Positions 16,927-25,300 of a DNA stretch of 64,000 bases are shown here, piece after piece. Below the pieces are notes generated by a model. That model saw only the letters and a program-made list of their open reading frames with translations. It had not been told where the DNA came from and made no database searches. Source of the stretch: Micromonospora sp. M71_S20. GTDB taxonomy: Bacteria > Actinomycetota > Actinomycetes > Mycobacteriales > Micromonosporaceae. Position 1 is the first letter of the stretch; each line of letters opens with the position of its first letter. The translations under genes and the position numbers were made by a program. The stretch is taken from the NCBI RefSeq assembly GCF_003664255.1, contig NZ_RCCV01000001.1:1488001-1552000 (forward strand), read 5' to 3'.

Positions 16927-17979
16927 ATGGGGGTCGCTGGTTCCGTCGTCCCGGTTGGTCCGCGCTGGCAGCGCGCCCGGCAGTTCGCCCGCCTCGCGGC
17001 GATCGGCACGGGCGCCACCGCCGCGGCCGTGGTGGCGACCGGCGGCGTGCTTCTCGGGCAGGCCCGGCAGGCCCGCCGCACGATCCCGATGGCCGAGGCC
17101 CCGCCGCCGCGCTGCGACGGCGTCTACGGCGCGAAGCTGCCGGGCCCGCCGGTCACCCTGGTGGTGCTCGGCGACTCGTCGGCCGCCGGCTACGGCGTGC
17201 ACCGCCGCCGGGAGACGCCCGGCGCCCTGCTCGCCACCGGCCTGTCCCGCCGCCTGCAACGCCCCGTCCGGCTGCACCGCTTCGCCGTGGTCGGCGCCAT
17301 CTCGGCGGTGCTGCGGCACCAGGTGGAGGCGGCGCTGGAGTGCCGGCCCGACGTCGCGGTGATCCTGATCGGCGGCAACGACGTGACCAACCGCGCGCCG
17401 TTCGCACTGGCGGTGCGCTACCTGGTCGACGCGGTCCGCACGCTGCGCGCGGCCGGCTGCGAGGTGGTCGTCGGCACCTGCCCCGACCTGGGCGCGATCC
17501 GGCCGATCCAGCCGCCGCTGCGGTGGCTGGCCCGGCACTGGAGCCGGCAGCTCGCCGCCGCCCAGACGGTGGCCGTGGTCGAGGCCGGTGGCTGGACGGT
17601 CTCCCTCGGCGACCTGCTCGGTCCCCGGTTCACGGCGGAGCCGACCCGGATGTTCGCCTGGGACCGTTTCCACCCCTCGGCGGAGGGCTACGCGATGGCC
17701 GCCGCCGCCCTGCTGCCGACCGTGCTGTCCGCGCTCGGCGCGGGGCAGGAACGCCGCCCGACCCTCGACCGGGGCGAGGGCGTGCGCTCGCTGCCGCAGG
17801 CCGCCCAGGAGGCGGCCCGCCACGCGGGCACCGAGGTCAGCGGCACCCGGGTCAGGGGGCGCGAACGCGGCCCCGCCGGCCGGTGGGCGCAGCTGCGCCG
17901 ACGGGCCTTCTTCGGTGTCGGCGCGGCGCCGCAGCCCAGCCCCGCCGCCGACTCACCCACACTGGAGGGACTGGCATGA
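16927..17979 (+). CDS. SGNH/GDSL-family hydrolase (first of a tandem pair)
   Basis: A 350-residue SGNH hydrolase with block I VVLGDSSAAGYG (Ser nucleophile near residue 82), block III ILIGGNDVTN, and block V FHPSAEGY with the catalytic His. A hydrophobic N-terminal stretch (about residues 20-40) suggests a membrane anchor or signal sequence, so the enzyme probably acts outside. The C-terminal ~90 residues are a charged extension missing from the second copy. The substrate is unknown; lipase, esterase or cell-wall deacetylase are all possible. The stop overlaps the start of the second gene (ATGA). Confidence 0.85.
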   Translation: MGVAGSVVPVGPRWQRARQFARLAAIGTGATAAAVVATGGVLLGQARQARRTIPMAEAPPPRCDGVYGAKLPGPPVTLVVLGDSSAAGYGVHRRRETPGALLATGLSRRLQRPVRLHRFAVVGAISAVLRHQVEAALECRPDVAVILIGGNDVTNRAPFALAVRYLVDAVRTLRAAGCEVVVGTCPDLGAIRPIQPPLRWLARHWSRQLAAAQTVAVVEAGGWTVSLGDLLGPRFTAEPTRMFAWDRFHPSAEGYAMAAAALLPTVLSALGAGQERRPTLDRGEGVRSLPQAAQEAARHAGTEVSGTRVRGRERGPAGRWAQLRRRAFFGVGAAPQPSPAADSPTLEGLA

Positions 17980-18779
17980 GCGAGCGCTTCATCCCCTCGG
18001 GGCTCGCCAATCGACTGGGCCGGGCGGCGACGCTCAGCCTCATCGCCGGCACGGTCGGCGGCGCCGCCGTCCTCGCCGGTCAGGCCTTCGCCGCCCGGCA
18101 CCGCCGGTACGCCCAGCCGGAGCTGGCGCTCGCCCTGCGCGCCACGGTCGGGCGTGCCGACGCGCCGCCGCTGCGACTGGTGCTGCTCGGTGACTCGTCC
18201 GCCCTCGGCGTCGGGGTCGGCCGCCTCGACGAGACCATCGGCGGGCAGCTGGCCAACCTGCTCGCCGAGGGCCCGGCCGGCCGCCGGGTGCACCTGTCCA
18301 GCGTCGGCGTCTCCGGCTCACGCTCGACCGACCTGGCCACCCAGGTGGCCCGGGCGCTGCTCGGCGAGCGTCCCGACGTGGCGGTGATCCTGATCGGGGC
18401 CAACGACGCCACCACCCTGCGTCGCCCGATGGAGGCCGCCGCCTACCTCGGGGCGGCCGTGCACCGGCTTCGCGAATCCCGGGTGGAGGTGGTCGTCGGC
18501 ACGTGCCCCGACCTCGGCGCCGTACGCGCCATCGCGCCGCCGCTGCGCAACGTGGTCGGCTGGTCGGGGCGGCGGGTGGCCCGCGCCCAGGCGGCGGCGG
18601 TGCTCGACGCCGGCGGCACGGTGGTCGACCTGGCCACCGAGACCGGCGCGGTGTTCCGGGCCGACGCCGGCACGCTGTGCCACGACGGCTACCACCCCTC
18701 CGCCGACGGCTACCGGGTCTGGGCGCACGCCCTGCTGCCGGCCGTCGCCGCCGCCGCGGCGGTCGCCTCGCGGCGGTGA
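17976..18779 (+). CDS. SGNH/GDSL-family hydrolase (second of a tandem pair)
   Basis: A 267-residue paralogue of the preceding gene: LVLLGDSSALGVG (block I), VILIGANDATT (block III), YHPSADGYRVW (block V), plus an N-terminal hydrophobic helix at about residues 18-38. Many blocks are shared, such as VVVGTCPDLGA and the DSSA region, so the pair came from a tandem duplication. The four-base ATGA overlap indicates translational coupling. Whether the two act on the same substrate is unknown. A hairpin terminator begins right after the stop. Confidence 0.85.
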   Translation: MSERFIPSGLANRLGRAATLSLIAGTVGGAAVLAGQAFAARHRRYAQPELALALRATVGRADAPPLRLVLLGDSSALGVGVGRLDETIGGQLANLLAEGPAGRRVHLSSVGVSGSRSTDLATQVARALLGERPDVAVILIGANDATTLRRPMEAAAYLGAAVHRLRESRVEVVVGTCPDLGAVRAIAPPLRNVVGWSGRRVARAQAAAVLDAGGTVVDLATETGAVFRADAGTLCHDGYHPSADGYRVWAHALLPAVAAAAAVASRR

Positions 18780-18780
18780 A

Positions 18781-18801
18781 CCGCCCGCCAGTGGCGGGCG
18801 G
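18781..18801. terminator. Terminator after the SGNH hydrolase pair
   Basis: A perfect 9-bp stem CCGCCCGCC/GGCGGGCGG with a 3-base loop starts immediately after the stop codon. Confidence 0.7.
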
Positions 18802-18946
18802 GTCCTCCTGGCGGGAGGCGAAGCGGGCGAAGAGCGACGCGGTCCCGCCCCGGGTGGGCGAGCGGTCCGTCGACGCCGGGACGGCGACGGCGCGGCGTGA
18901 CATTTCCCGGCCGGCGGGCAGCTTCCGCCCGAAGTTACCGACGGGT

Positions 18947-18952
18947 TAACGT
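18947..18952 (+). promoter_or_regulatory. -10 box of a leaderless promoter for the thiolase gene
   Basis: TAACGT lies 6 nt before the ATG at 18959. No Shine-Dalgarno sequence is present. Confidence 0.6.
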
Positions 18953-18958
18953 TGGTTC

Positions 18959-20221
18959 ATGCCGACTGAGTCGTCCCGCGACGCCGTCATCGTCGCCACC
19001 GCCCGCTCCCCCATCGGCCGGGCGCACAAGGGGTCCCTGCGCGACGTCCGCCCGGACGACCTCGCCGCGACCATCGTGCGGGCCGCCCTGGACAAGGTCC
19101 CCCAGCTCGACCCGGCCGAGATCGACGACCTCTACCTGGGGTGCGGTCTGCCCGGCGGCGAGCAGGGCTTCAACATGGCCCGGGTGGTCGCCACCCTGAT
19201 GGGCCTCGACACCCTGCCCGGCGCGACGCTCACCCGCTACTGCGCGTCGTCGCTGCAGACCACCCGGATGGCGATGCACGCGATCCGGGCCGGCGAGGGC
19301 GACGTGTTCGTCTCCGCCGGCGTGGAGATGGTCTCCCGGTACGCCCGCGGCAACTCCGACGGCCTGCCGAAGGAGGCGCAGGCGCTGGTCGGCGGCGGCT
19401 GGGAGAACCCGCGCTTCGCCGCCGCGGCCGAGCGTTCCAAGGCCCGCGCCCAGGGCGGGGCCCCGGTGTGGACCGACCCGCGCGAGGCCGGCGAGCTGCC
19501 GGACATCTACCTGACCATGGGGCAGACCGCCGAGAACCTGGCCCAGGTGTACGACGTGACCCGCGCCGACATGGACGAGTTCGGCGTACGCAGCCAGAAC
19601 CTCGCCGAGAAGGCGATCGCCGACGGCTTCTGGGCCCGGGAGATCACCCCGGTCACCACGCCGGACGGCACGGTGGTCGGCACCGACGACGGCCCGCGCG
19701 CCGGGGTCACCCTGGAGGGCGTCTCCGGGCTGAAGCCGGTGTTCCGTCCGGACGGCCGCATCACCGCCGGCAACTGCTGCCCGCTCAACGACGGCGCCGC
19801 CGCCGTGGTGATCATGAGCGCCCAGCGGGCCAGGGACCTCGGAATCACGCCGCTGGCCCGGATCGTCTCCACCGGCGTGACCGCCCTCTCGCCGGAGATC
19901 ATGGGCCTCGGCCCGGTCGAGGCCACCCGGCAGGCGCTCAACCGGGCCGGGATGACCATCGACGACGTCGACCTCGTGGAGATCAACGAGGCGTTCGCCG
20001 CCCAGGTGATCCCCTCGTACCGCCAGCTCGGCATCCCGCTGGAGAAGCTGAACGTCATGGGTGGCGCGATCGCCGTCGGGCACCCGTTCGGCATGACCGG
20101 CGCCCGGATCACGGGCACCCTGCTCAACGCCCTGGACTGGCACGACAAGACGATCGGCCTGGAGACCATGTGCGTGGGCGGCGGCCAGGGCATGGCCATG
20201 GTCGTCGAGCGCCTGAGCTGA
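18959..20221 (+). CDS. Acetyl-CoA acetyltransferase (thiolase)
   Basis: A 420-residue thiolase. The acyl-accepting cysteine is in RYCASSLQTTRMA (about residue 96), the histidine in GGAIAVGHPFGMTGAR and the second cysteine in MCVGGGQGMAMV. The family catalyses reversible Claisen condensation of two acyl-CoAs or thiolysis of 3-ketoacyl-CoA. No beta-oxidation genes are adjacent, so the direction is not shown. It is a single leaderless gene of the usual length. Confidence 0.9.
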   Translation: MPTESSRDAVIVATARSPIGRAHKGSLRDVRPDDLAATIVRAALDKVPQLDPAEIDDLYLGCGLPGGEQGFNMARVVATLMGLDTLPGATLTRYCASSLQTTRMAMHAIRAGEGDVFVSAGVEMVSRYARGNSDGLPKEAQALVGGGWENPRFAAAAERSKARAQGGAPVWTDPREAGELPDIYLTMGQTAENLAQVYDVTRADMDEFGVRSQNLAEKAIADGFWAREITPVTTPDGTVVGTDDGPRAGVTLEGVSGLKPVFRPDGRITAGNCCPLNDGAAAVVIMSAQRARDLGITPLARIVSTGVTALSPEIMGLGPVEATRQALNRAGMTIDDVDLVEINEAFAAQVIPSYRQLGIPLEKLNVMGGAIAVGHPFGMTGARITGTLLNALDWHDKTIGLETMCVGGGQGMAMVVERLS

Positions 20222-20246
20222 GCGGCCCGGCCATGCGCGGATCGGG

Positions 20247-20567
20247 CTAGAGGGTCTCGCGGGTCGCCGTCACCTCGGCGGCGGCCCGCGCCAGCACCTC
20301 CGGCGGCGGGGCGGCGGCGACCAGGTCGGCGGCCACCACCCGGAGCTGGTCGGGCAGCGCCAGGTCGTTGTCGAGCCGGGGCACCGTCCGCCGGGGCCCA
20401 CCCTCCGCGTCGGCGGCCCAGTTGGCGATCTCCTGCACCAGCCGGTGCACGAGATCGGCGCGGGACACGTTGCCACCGGCGGCCGTAGCCGCCCAGCGGG
20501 GCTGCTGCCAGTGCCCGACCTGCCGGACCAGCAACTCCACCGCCCGCCCCAACTCCCCCACGCTCAC
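20247..20567 (-). CDS. Conserved actinobacterial hypothetical protein
   Basis: A 106-residue soluble protein (GELGRAVELLVRQVGHW ... ADLVHRLVQEIANWAAD ... LRVVAADLVAAA), helical and with clear codon bias. I do not recognise a characterised family. The start is uncertain: GTG at 20567 and GTG at 20561 are both in frame and neither has a strong ribosome-binding site. It converges on the thiolase gene, 25 bp away. No signal peptide or membrane helix is seen. Confidence 0.6.
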   Translation of the reverse strand: MSVGELGRAVELLVRQVGHWQQPRWAATAAGGNVSRADLVHRLVQEIANWAADAEGGPRRTVPRLDNDLALPDQLRVVAADLVAAAPPPEVLARAAAEVTATRETL

Positions 20568-20653
20568 CCCGCCGAGTCTACGGACCACCCACCCACCCCC
20601 ACCCCCGCCGTCCCACCCCGCCCACCCGGCCCCGGGCCCCGGGCCCGGCCGGC

Positions 20654-20741
20654 GATCATGAGGTTTGCGGCGGGAATCGCGATCAACTTCGCCGCTAACC
20701 TCATGATCAACGCTGCGGAGAGGCGGGCTGCGGAGAGGCGG
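20654..20741. repeat. 55-bp inverted repeat plus 15-bp tandem repeat
   Basis: Arms of about 20 nt (GATCATGAGGTT then GCGGCG, two mismatches) at 20654-20673 and 20689-20708 flank a 15-nt centre. The arm is built quite differently from the 63-bp hairpin elsewhere in the window. It is followed by two copies of GCTGCGGAGAGGCGG (20712-20741). The surrounding 230 bp hold no gene I can support. Confidence 0.8.
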
Positions 20742-20767
20742 GACGCGGGACCGGGGCGGGACGCGAC

Positions 20768-20801
20768 GGCGCCCGCCCTCGCGGGTGCGAGGGCGGGCGC
20801 C
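20768..20801 (-). terminator. Terminator of the Bax-inhibitor-like gene
   Basis: A perfect 15-bp stem (GGCGCCCGCCCTCGC and its complement) with a 4-nt loop lies 20 nt beyond the stop codon. Confidence 0.85.
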
Positions 20802-20820
20802 GGTCAGTCGTGGACGACGG

Positions 20821-21636
20821 TCAGTCGTCGCCTTGGAAGTAGCTCAGCAGGCGCAGGATCTCGATGTAGAGCCAGACCAGGCTGACCAGGATGCCGAAGG
20901 CGGCGACCCAGGAGTAGCGCTGGGGCAGGCCCATCCGGACGCCGTCCTCGACCTCCTTGAAGCTGAGCACGAAGCTCAGCGAGGCGACGACGATGCAGAC
21001 CAGGCTGAACCCGATCGCCAGCGGGCTGCCGTCGCGCAGGCCGGTGTTCACGCCGAAGAGCGCGAACACGAGGTTGATCAGCATGACGGCGAAGAGACCC
21101 GCCATCACGGCGATCATGCCCTTGACGAACTTCGGGGTCGCCCGGATGACCTTCGCCTTGTAGAGCATGGCCATCACGAAGAAGACACCGAACGTGGCGG
21201 TCACCGCCTGGACCACGATGCCGTCGTAGAGCGAGTTGAAGAACTTGCTGACCATGCCGACGAAGACGCCCTCGACGACGGCGTACGCGACGACCAGCGC
21301 CGGGTTCGCCATCCGGGAGAACGAGATGATCAGGCCGAGGACCAGGCCGACGACCGCCGCGCCGATCCAGGCCGCGCCGAGCAGCGCGTCGGGCACCAGC
21401 ACCCAGGCGGCCGCGGCGGAGACGCCGAGGATGCCGAGGAGCGTGACGGTCTTGACCACCACGTCGTCGATCGACATGGTGTTGACGGTCGGCGGGGCCG
21501 CCGGGTAGCCGGCCTCCGTCGGGTACTGCTGGGGATAACCGGGCTGTCCGTACGGCCCGGTCGGGGCGTACCCGGCGGAGCGCTCCCGCTCGGCCGCCTG
21601 GCCGAGCCGGGCGAGCACCGGGTTCGAAGTCTTCAC
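20821..21636 (-). CDS. Bax inhibitor-1 / YccA-like integral membrane protein
   Basis: A 271-residue protein with a Pro/Gly/Tyr-rich cytosolic N-terminus (about residues 1-50) and six to seven membrane helices. It belongs to the Bax inhibitor-1-like superfamily in the actinobacterial branch (SFVLSFKEVEDGVRMGLPQRYSWVAAFG, then LRLLSYFQGDD). Relatives are proposed calcium-leak channels, but the role in bacteria is unsettled. The GTG start at 21636 has GGAGG 7 nt upstream; the reading frame remains open upstream but is not coding-like. It has its own terminator and lies just downstream of the tRNA on the same strand. Confidence 0.88.
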   Translation of the reverse strand: MKTSNPVLARLGQAAERERSAGYAPTGPYGQPGYPQQYPTEAGYPAAPPTVNTMSIDDVVVKTVTLLGILGVSAAAAWVLVPDALLGAAWIGAAVVGLVLGLIISFSRMANPALVVAYAVVEGVFVGMVSKFFNSLYDGIVVQAVTATFGVFFVMAMLYKAKVIRATPKFVKGMIAVMAGLFAVMLINLVFALFGVNTGLRDGSPLAIGFSLVCIVVASLSFVLSFKEVEDGVRMGLPQRYSWVAAFGILVSLVWLYIEILRLLSYFQGDD

Positions 21637-21747
21637 TGTCAGGCCTCCCTCAGGGGGTCGTTGCACGTGAACGTGCACTCCCAAGAGTAAACGCCCAGGG
21701 CAGTCCCGTGGAGATCGCCAAGCTGAGCGGAAGCTGAGAGTGCGGCG

Positions 21748-21828
21748 TGCCCGGGGCGGGGGTCGAACCCGCACGCCTTGCGGCAGCCGCTTTTAAGGCG
21801 GCCGTGTCTGCCGTTCCACCACCCGGGC
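21748..21828 (-). tRNA. bldA: tRNA-Leu (anticodon UAA), bldA-type
   Basis: The minus strand folds as a tRNA: acceptor GCCCGGG with CCCGGGC and discriminator A; anticodon loop CTTAAAA, giving anticodon TAA; a long variable arm (TGCCGCAAGGCGT region) typical of class II tRNA; and a T-arm with GGTTCGAAC. CCA is not encoded. This is the tRNA that reads UUA leucine codons, which are rare in such genomes; in Streptomyces the same tRNA (bldA) limits translation of developmental and antibiotic genes. A regulatory role here is inferred from that precedent only. Confidence 0.92.
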
Positions 21829-21917
21829 GGGTGACACCGCGCGGGTCGACACGCGCGGTGCAGTGTCACGGTAGCGGGTCGGCGGCGACCCGGCGTACCC
21901 CGGCGGGCGGGTCACAC

Positions 21918-21923
21918 TAGGGT
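21918..21923 (+). promoter_or_regulatory. -10 box of a leaderless promoter
   Basis: TAGGGT lies 7 nt before the GTG at 21931; no ribosome-binding site is visible. Confidence 0.55.
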
Positions 21924-21930
21924 CGAGACC

Positions 21931-23763
21931 GTGAGCAGCACAGCCCCCACGGCCCCCGACGCCGTCCCTGACCAGGCTGTCCTCGTCGCCGACCGGCCGT
22001 CCCGCCGGCTCCGGCCGGCGCGCCTGCTGACCGCCGTCCACCGTCGCCGGGCCGACGTCACCGTCGCGCTGCTCTTCGTGGCGCTGGCCGGCTGGCTCAC
22101 CCACGGGCTCTGGCCCGACCCGGCGGCCCGGGTCCTGGCGCTCAACCCGGAGGACCAGGCCCTCTACGAGTGGTTCCTCGCCGTCGACTCCCGGGCGCTG
22201 CTCGGCGACTTCGACCTGCTCACCGGGCGGCTCAACGCGCCGGACGGGGTCAACCTGATGACCAACACCACGGTCATCGCGCTCGGGGTGCTCCTCGCCC
22301 CGGTGACCCTGCTGTTCGGCGCGCCGGTGACCTTCGCCCTGCTGGCCATGGCGAACCTGGCCGGCACCGCGATCGCCTGGTACCTGCTCTTCACCCGGAT
22401 GCTGCGCACCCGCCGGATCGCCGCCGCGCTCGGGGCGGCGCTCTGCGGCTTCGGCCCGGGGATGGTCTCGCAGACCAACAGCCACCTGCACATGACCGCG
22501 CAGTGGCTGGTTCCGGTGATCGTCTGGCTCGTGGTCCGCATGCTGCGGGCCGCCGACCCGGCGGGCACCGCCGACGGGCCGGACCGCCGGCGGGTGGTCA
22601 GCTCGGCCGTCGGCCTGGCGGCGGCGGTCACGGCGCAGGTCTTCGTCGGCGAGGAGGTGCTCTTCCTCTGCGCGGTCACGCTGCTGGTGATGGCGGTCGC
22701 CTACGCGGTGGCGGACCGGAACCTGGCCCGCCGCGCCCTGCCCGGCTTCGCCGCCGGGATGACGCTCGCCGCCGGGCTGGCCCTGCTCGTACTGGCCTGG
22801 CCGCTCTGGTTCCAGTTCGCCGGCCCGCAGGGCGTCTCGGACGGCATGTTCAGCCCGCACTACTTCTCGGCGGACCTGCGCAGCTGGTGGACCGTCTCGC
22901 CGCTGTCGGTCGCGGGCGGCGACGGGGCCGCCCGGCTGACCACCGGGCCGGCCGAGTACAACACCTTCCTCGGGCTGCCCCTGCTGTTGGTCGCCGCCGC
23001 CTGCGCGCTCTGGCTGGGCCGTCGCCCACTGGTCGTCGCGTGCGTGGTCGGCACGCTCGTGACAGGTGCGCTGTCGCTCGGGCCCCGGGTGGTCGTCGAC
23101 GGCGAACGCACCGCCGTTCCGGGCCCGTACGCCCTGCTCTCGGGACTGCCCGTGGTGGACGGTGCGCTGCCGATGCGGTTCGCCCTCGCGGTGCTCCCGC
23201 TGATCGCCACGCTGCTGGTGCTGGCGGTCGACCGGGCCTTGCGCGGCACCGGCCTGGCCCGCCGCCTGGTGCCGGCGGCGGTCGGCGTGGCGCTGCTGCC
23301 GCTGCTGCCGACCCCGCTGCCCACCGCCGGGCGCCCGCCGCTGCCCGAGTTCGTCACCGGCGGGCACTGGCGCCAGTGTGTCGAGCCGGGCGGGGTGCTG
23401 GTGCCGGTGCCGCTCGCCACGCCCAAGCAGCCCTGGCCGATGCGCTGGGCGACCGCCGCCGACGCGGCGTTCGGCATGCCGGAGGGCTTCTTCATCGGCC
23501 CGTACGGTCGCGGCGGCACGGCGGCGATGGGCACCTACTCGCGGCCCACGTCGGCCCTGCTCGCCGAGGTCGGCCGGCGCGGCGGTCAACCCGTCATCGG
23601 GGACGAACAGCGCCGGCAGGCCGTGGAGGACGCGGAGTTCTGGGGGGCCTCCTGCGTGGCGCTGGCCGACGGCACCCCGCACGCCGACAGCCTGCGCGGC
23701 ACGCTGGAGCAGCTCTACGGCCCCGCCACCCGGATCGCCGACGCCTGGACCTGGCGCGTCTGA
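21931..23763 (+). CDS. Large polytopic membrane protein, possibly GT-C type glycosyltransferase
   Basis: The 610-residue product has about ten to twelve hydrophobic helices from residue 42 to 455 and a soluble C-terminal domain of about 150 residues. The first loop after helix 1 holds acidic residues (LNPEDQALYEWFL, then GDFDLLTGRLNAPDGVNLM), resembling the D/E-rich first outer loop of GT-C glycosyltransferases that use lipid-linked sugars. I cannot name a family with certainty. It is leaderless and converges on the NADH dehydrogenase gene with a shared terminator. Confidence 0.65.
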   Translation: MSSTAPTAPDAVPDQAVLVADRPSRRLRPARLLTAVHRRRADVTVALLFVALAGWLTHGLWPDPAARVLALNPEDQALYEWFLAVDSRALLGDFDLLTGRLNAPDGVNLMTNTTVIALGVLLAPVTLLFGAPVTFALLAMANLAGTAIAWYLLFTRMLRTRRIAAALGAALCGFGPGMVSQTNSHLHMTAQWLVPVIVWLVVRMLRAADPAGTADGPDRRRVVSSAVGLAAAVTAQVFVGEEVLFLCAVTLLVMAVAYAVADRNLARRALPGFAAGMTLAAGLALLVLAWPLWFQFAGPQGVSDGMFSPHYFSADLRSWWTVSPLSVAGGDGAARLTTGPAEYNTFLGLPLLLVAAACALWLGRRPLVVACVVGTLVTGALSLGPRVVVDGERTAVPGPYALLSGLPVVDGALPMRFALAVLPLIATLLVLAVDRALRGTGLARRLVPAAVGVALLPLLPTPLPTAGRPPLPEFVTGGHWRQCVEPGGVLVPVPLATPKQPWPMRWATAADAAFGMPEGFFIGPYGRGGTAAMGTYSRPTSALLAEVGRRGGQPVIGDEQRRQAVEDAEFWGASCVALADGTPHADSLRGTLEQLYGPATRIADAWTWRV

Positions 23764-23813
23764 CCCCACACCGGTACGCGCGGGCCGCAGCCCCGCGCGC
23801 CGACGGCCGGACG

Positions 23814-23854
23814 CGCGAAAGCCCCCTCCGCCCGGAGGCGGAGAGGGCTTCGCG
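23814..23854. terminator. Bidirectional terminator
   Basis: A stem of about 18 bp with one mismatch (CGCGAAAGCCCCCTCCGCC arm, CGGA loop) lies between the convergent membrane-protein and NADH dehydrogenase genes. Confidence 0.85.
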
Positions 23855-23861
23855 TGCTTCG

Positions 23862-25196
23862 TCAGGCGGCGCGGGCGGCGCCGACCGGCTGGGACGCCTC
23901 GGCGAACTCCTCGCGCGGATCGTGCAGCTGGCCGAGGGCGACCACCTCGCGCTTGAGGAAGAACGCCAACGTCCAGTCGACCACGACCCGGACCTTGCGG
24001 TTGAACGACGGGATCCGGCTCATGTGGTACGTCCGGTGCATGAACCACGCCGGCCAGCCGGTCATCTTGATCCCGTACACCTGGGCCACGCCCTTGTGCA
24101 GGCCGAGGCTGGCGACGCTGCCGGCGTGCTTGTGCTTGTACTCCACCGGCTCCCGGCCACGGACGACGTTGACGATGTTGTCGGCCATCCGGGCGGCCTG
24201 ACGCACCGCGTGCTGGGCGCTCGGCGAGCAGTAGTTGCCCGGCTCCTTGGTCAGGTCCGGCACGGCCGCGCAGTCACCGGCGCTCCAGGCGCCGTCGACC
24301 ACCCGGTCGCCGTCGACCACCTGGAGGGTCGGCAGGCAGGTGACCCGCCGCCGCTCGTCGCGGGGGAAGTCCGTCGCGTCCAGCATCGGCGACGGCTTCA
24401 CGCCGGCCGTCCAGACGATGGTGTCGGAGCGGAAGCTGTCGCCGTCGGAGAGCTTCACGACCCCGTCGAGGCAGGACTCCAGGCGGGTGTCCAGCCGGAT
24501 GTCCATGTTCCGCTTGAGCAGCTGCTGCACCGTGTAGGCGCCCATGTCCCGGTCGACCTCCGGCAGCACCCGCTGGGTCGCCTCGACCAGCACCCAGCGC
24601 ATGTCCTCCGGCTTGAGCTCCGGGTAGTACTTCAGGGCGTCCCGGGCCATGTCCTCCATCTCGGCGAGCGCCTCGATGCCGGCGTACCCGCCGCCGACGA
24701 AGGTGAAGGTCAGCGCCGAGCGACGGACGGCTGGGTCCGGCGTGGCGGCGGCCACGTCGAGCCGATCCAGCACGTGGTTGCGCAGGTAGATGGCCTCGCC
24801 GATGGTCTTGAAGCCGATGCCGTGCTCGTGCAGGCCGGGGATCGGCAGCGTCCGGGACACCGAACCCGGGGCGACCACCACGTGGTCGTACGGAATCTCC
24901 CGGGTGGGACCGCTGATGGGCTGCACCACGGCGGTCTTGCGGTGGTGGTCGATCCGGGTCACCGTGCCCGCCACCACCTTGCACCGCCGCAACTCCCGCC
25001 GCAACGGCACCACGGAGTGCCGGGGCGAGATGTTCCCGGCAGCCGCCTCGGGCAGGAACGGCTGGTAGGTCATGTGGGGCTGAGGGTCCACCACGACGAC
25101 CTCAGCCTCACGGGAGCTGAGCTTCTTCGACAGGCGCAGGGCCGCGTAGAGACCGACGTGCCCGGCACCCACCACAAGGATCCGCTTCGGGTTCAC
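23862..25196 (-). CDS. ndh: Type II NADH dehydrogenase (NAD(P)/FAD-dependent oxidoreductase)
   Basis: A 444-residue flavoprotein that would pass electrons from NADH to quinone without pumping protons. The FAD dinucleotide fold is RILVVGAGHVGLYAALRL at the N-terminus, the NADH fold is FTFVGGGYAGIEALAEM near residue 175, and the late FAD motif is GAWSAGDCAAVPD. A C-terminal amphipathic segment (VVDWTLAFFLKREVVALGQL) fits the membrane-docking region of NDH-2. The GTG at 25196 starts immediately before NPKRILVVGAG. It is a single gene with its own terminator. Confidence 0.88.
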   Translation of the reverse strand: MNPKRILVVGAGHVGLYAALRLSKKLSSREAEVVVVDPQPHMTYQPFLPEAAAGNISPRHSVVPLRRELRRCKVVAGTVTRIDHHRKTAVVQPISGPTREIPYDHVVVAPGSVSRTLPIPGLHEHGIGFKTIGEAIYLRNHVLDRLDVAAATPDPAVRRSALTFTFVGGGYAGIEALAEMEDMARDALKYYPELKPEDMRWVLVEATQRVLPEVDRDMGAYTVQQLLKRNMDIRLDTRLESCLDGVVKLSDGDSFRSDTIVWTAGVKPSPMLDATDFPRDERRRVTCLPTLQVVDGDRVVDGAWSAGDCAAVPDLTKEPGNYCSPSAQHAVRQAARMADNIVNVVRGREPVEYKHKHAGSVASLGLHKGVAQVYGIKMTGWPAWFMHRTYHMSRIPSFNRKVRVVVDWTLAFFLKREVVALGQLHDPREEFAEASQPVGAARAA

Positions 25197-25300
25197 GTCA
25201 TCTATCTTTCCCCGCGCAGCCCGGCTAATCCCGCCCGCGCCCCTTCTCTGTGACGGAGCACAACCCCTGTGACCTGCACGACTTCCCCCGAAAGGGGCTG

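Noticed and set aside
14974..17823. A 949-codon open frame on the minus strand covering cystathionine beta-synthase and everything upstream
   Set aside because: Only the last 456 codons resemble the enzyme; the upstream part is antisense to the first SGNH hydrolase gene and has its non-coding codon pattern.
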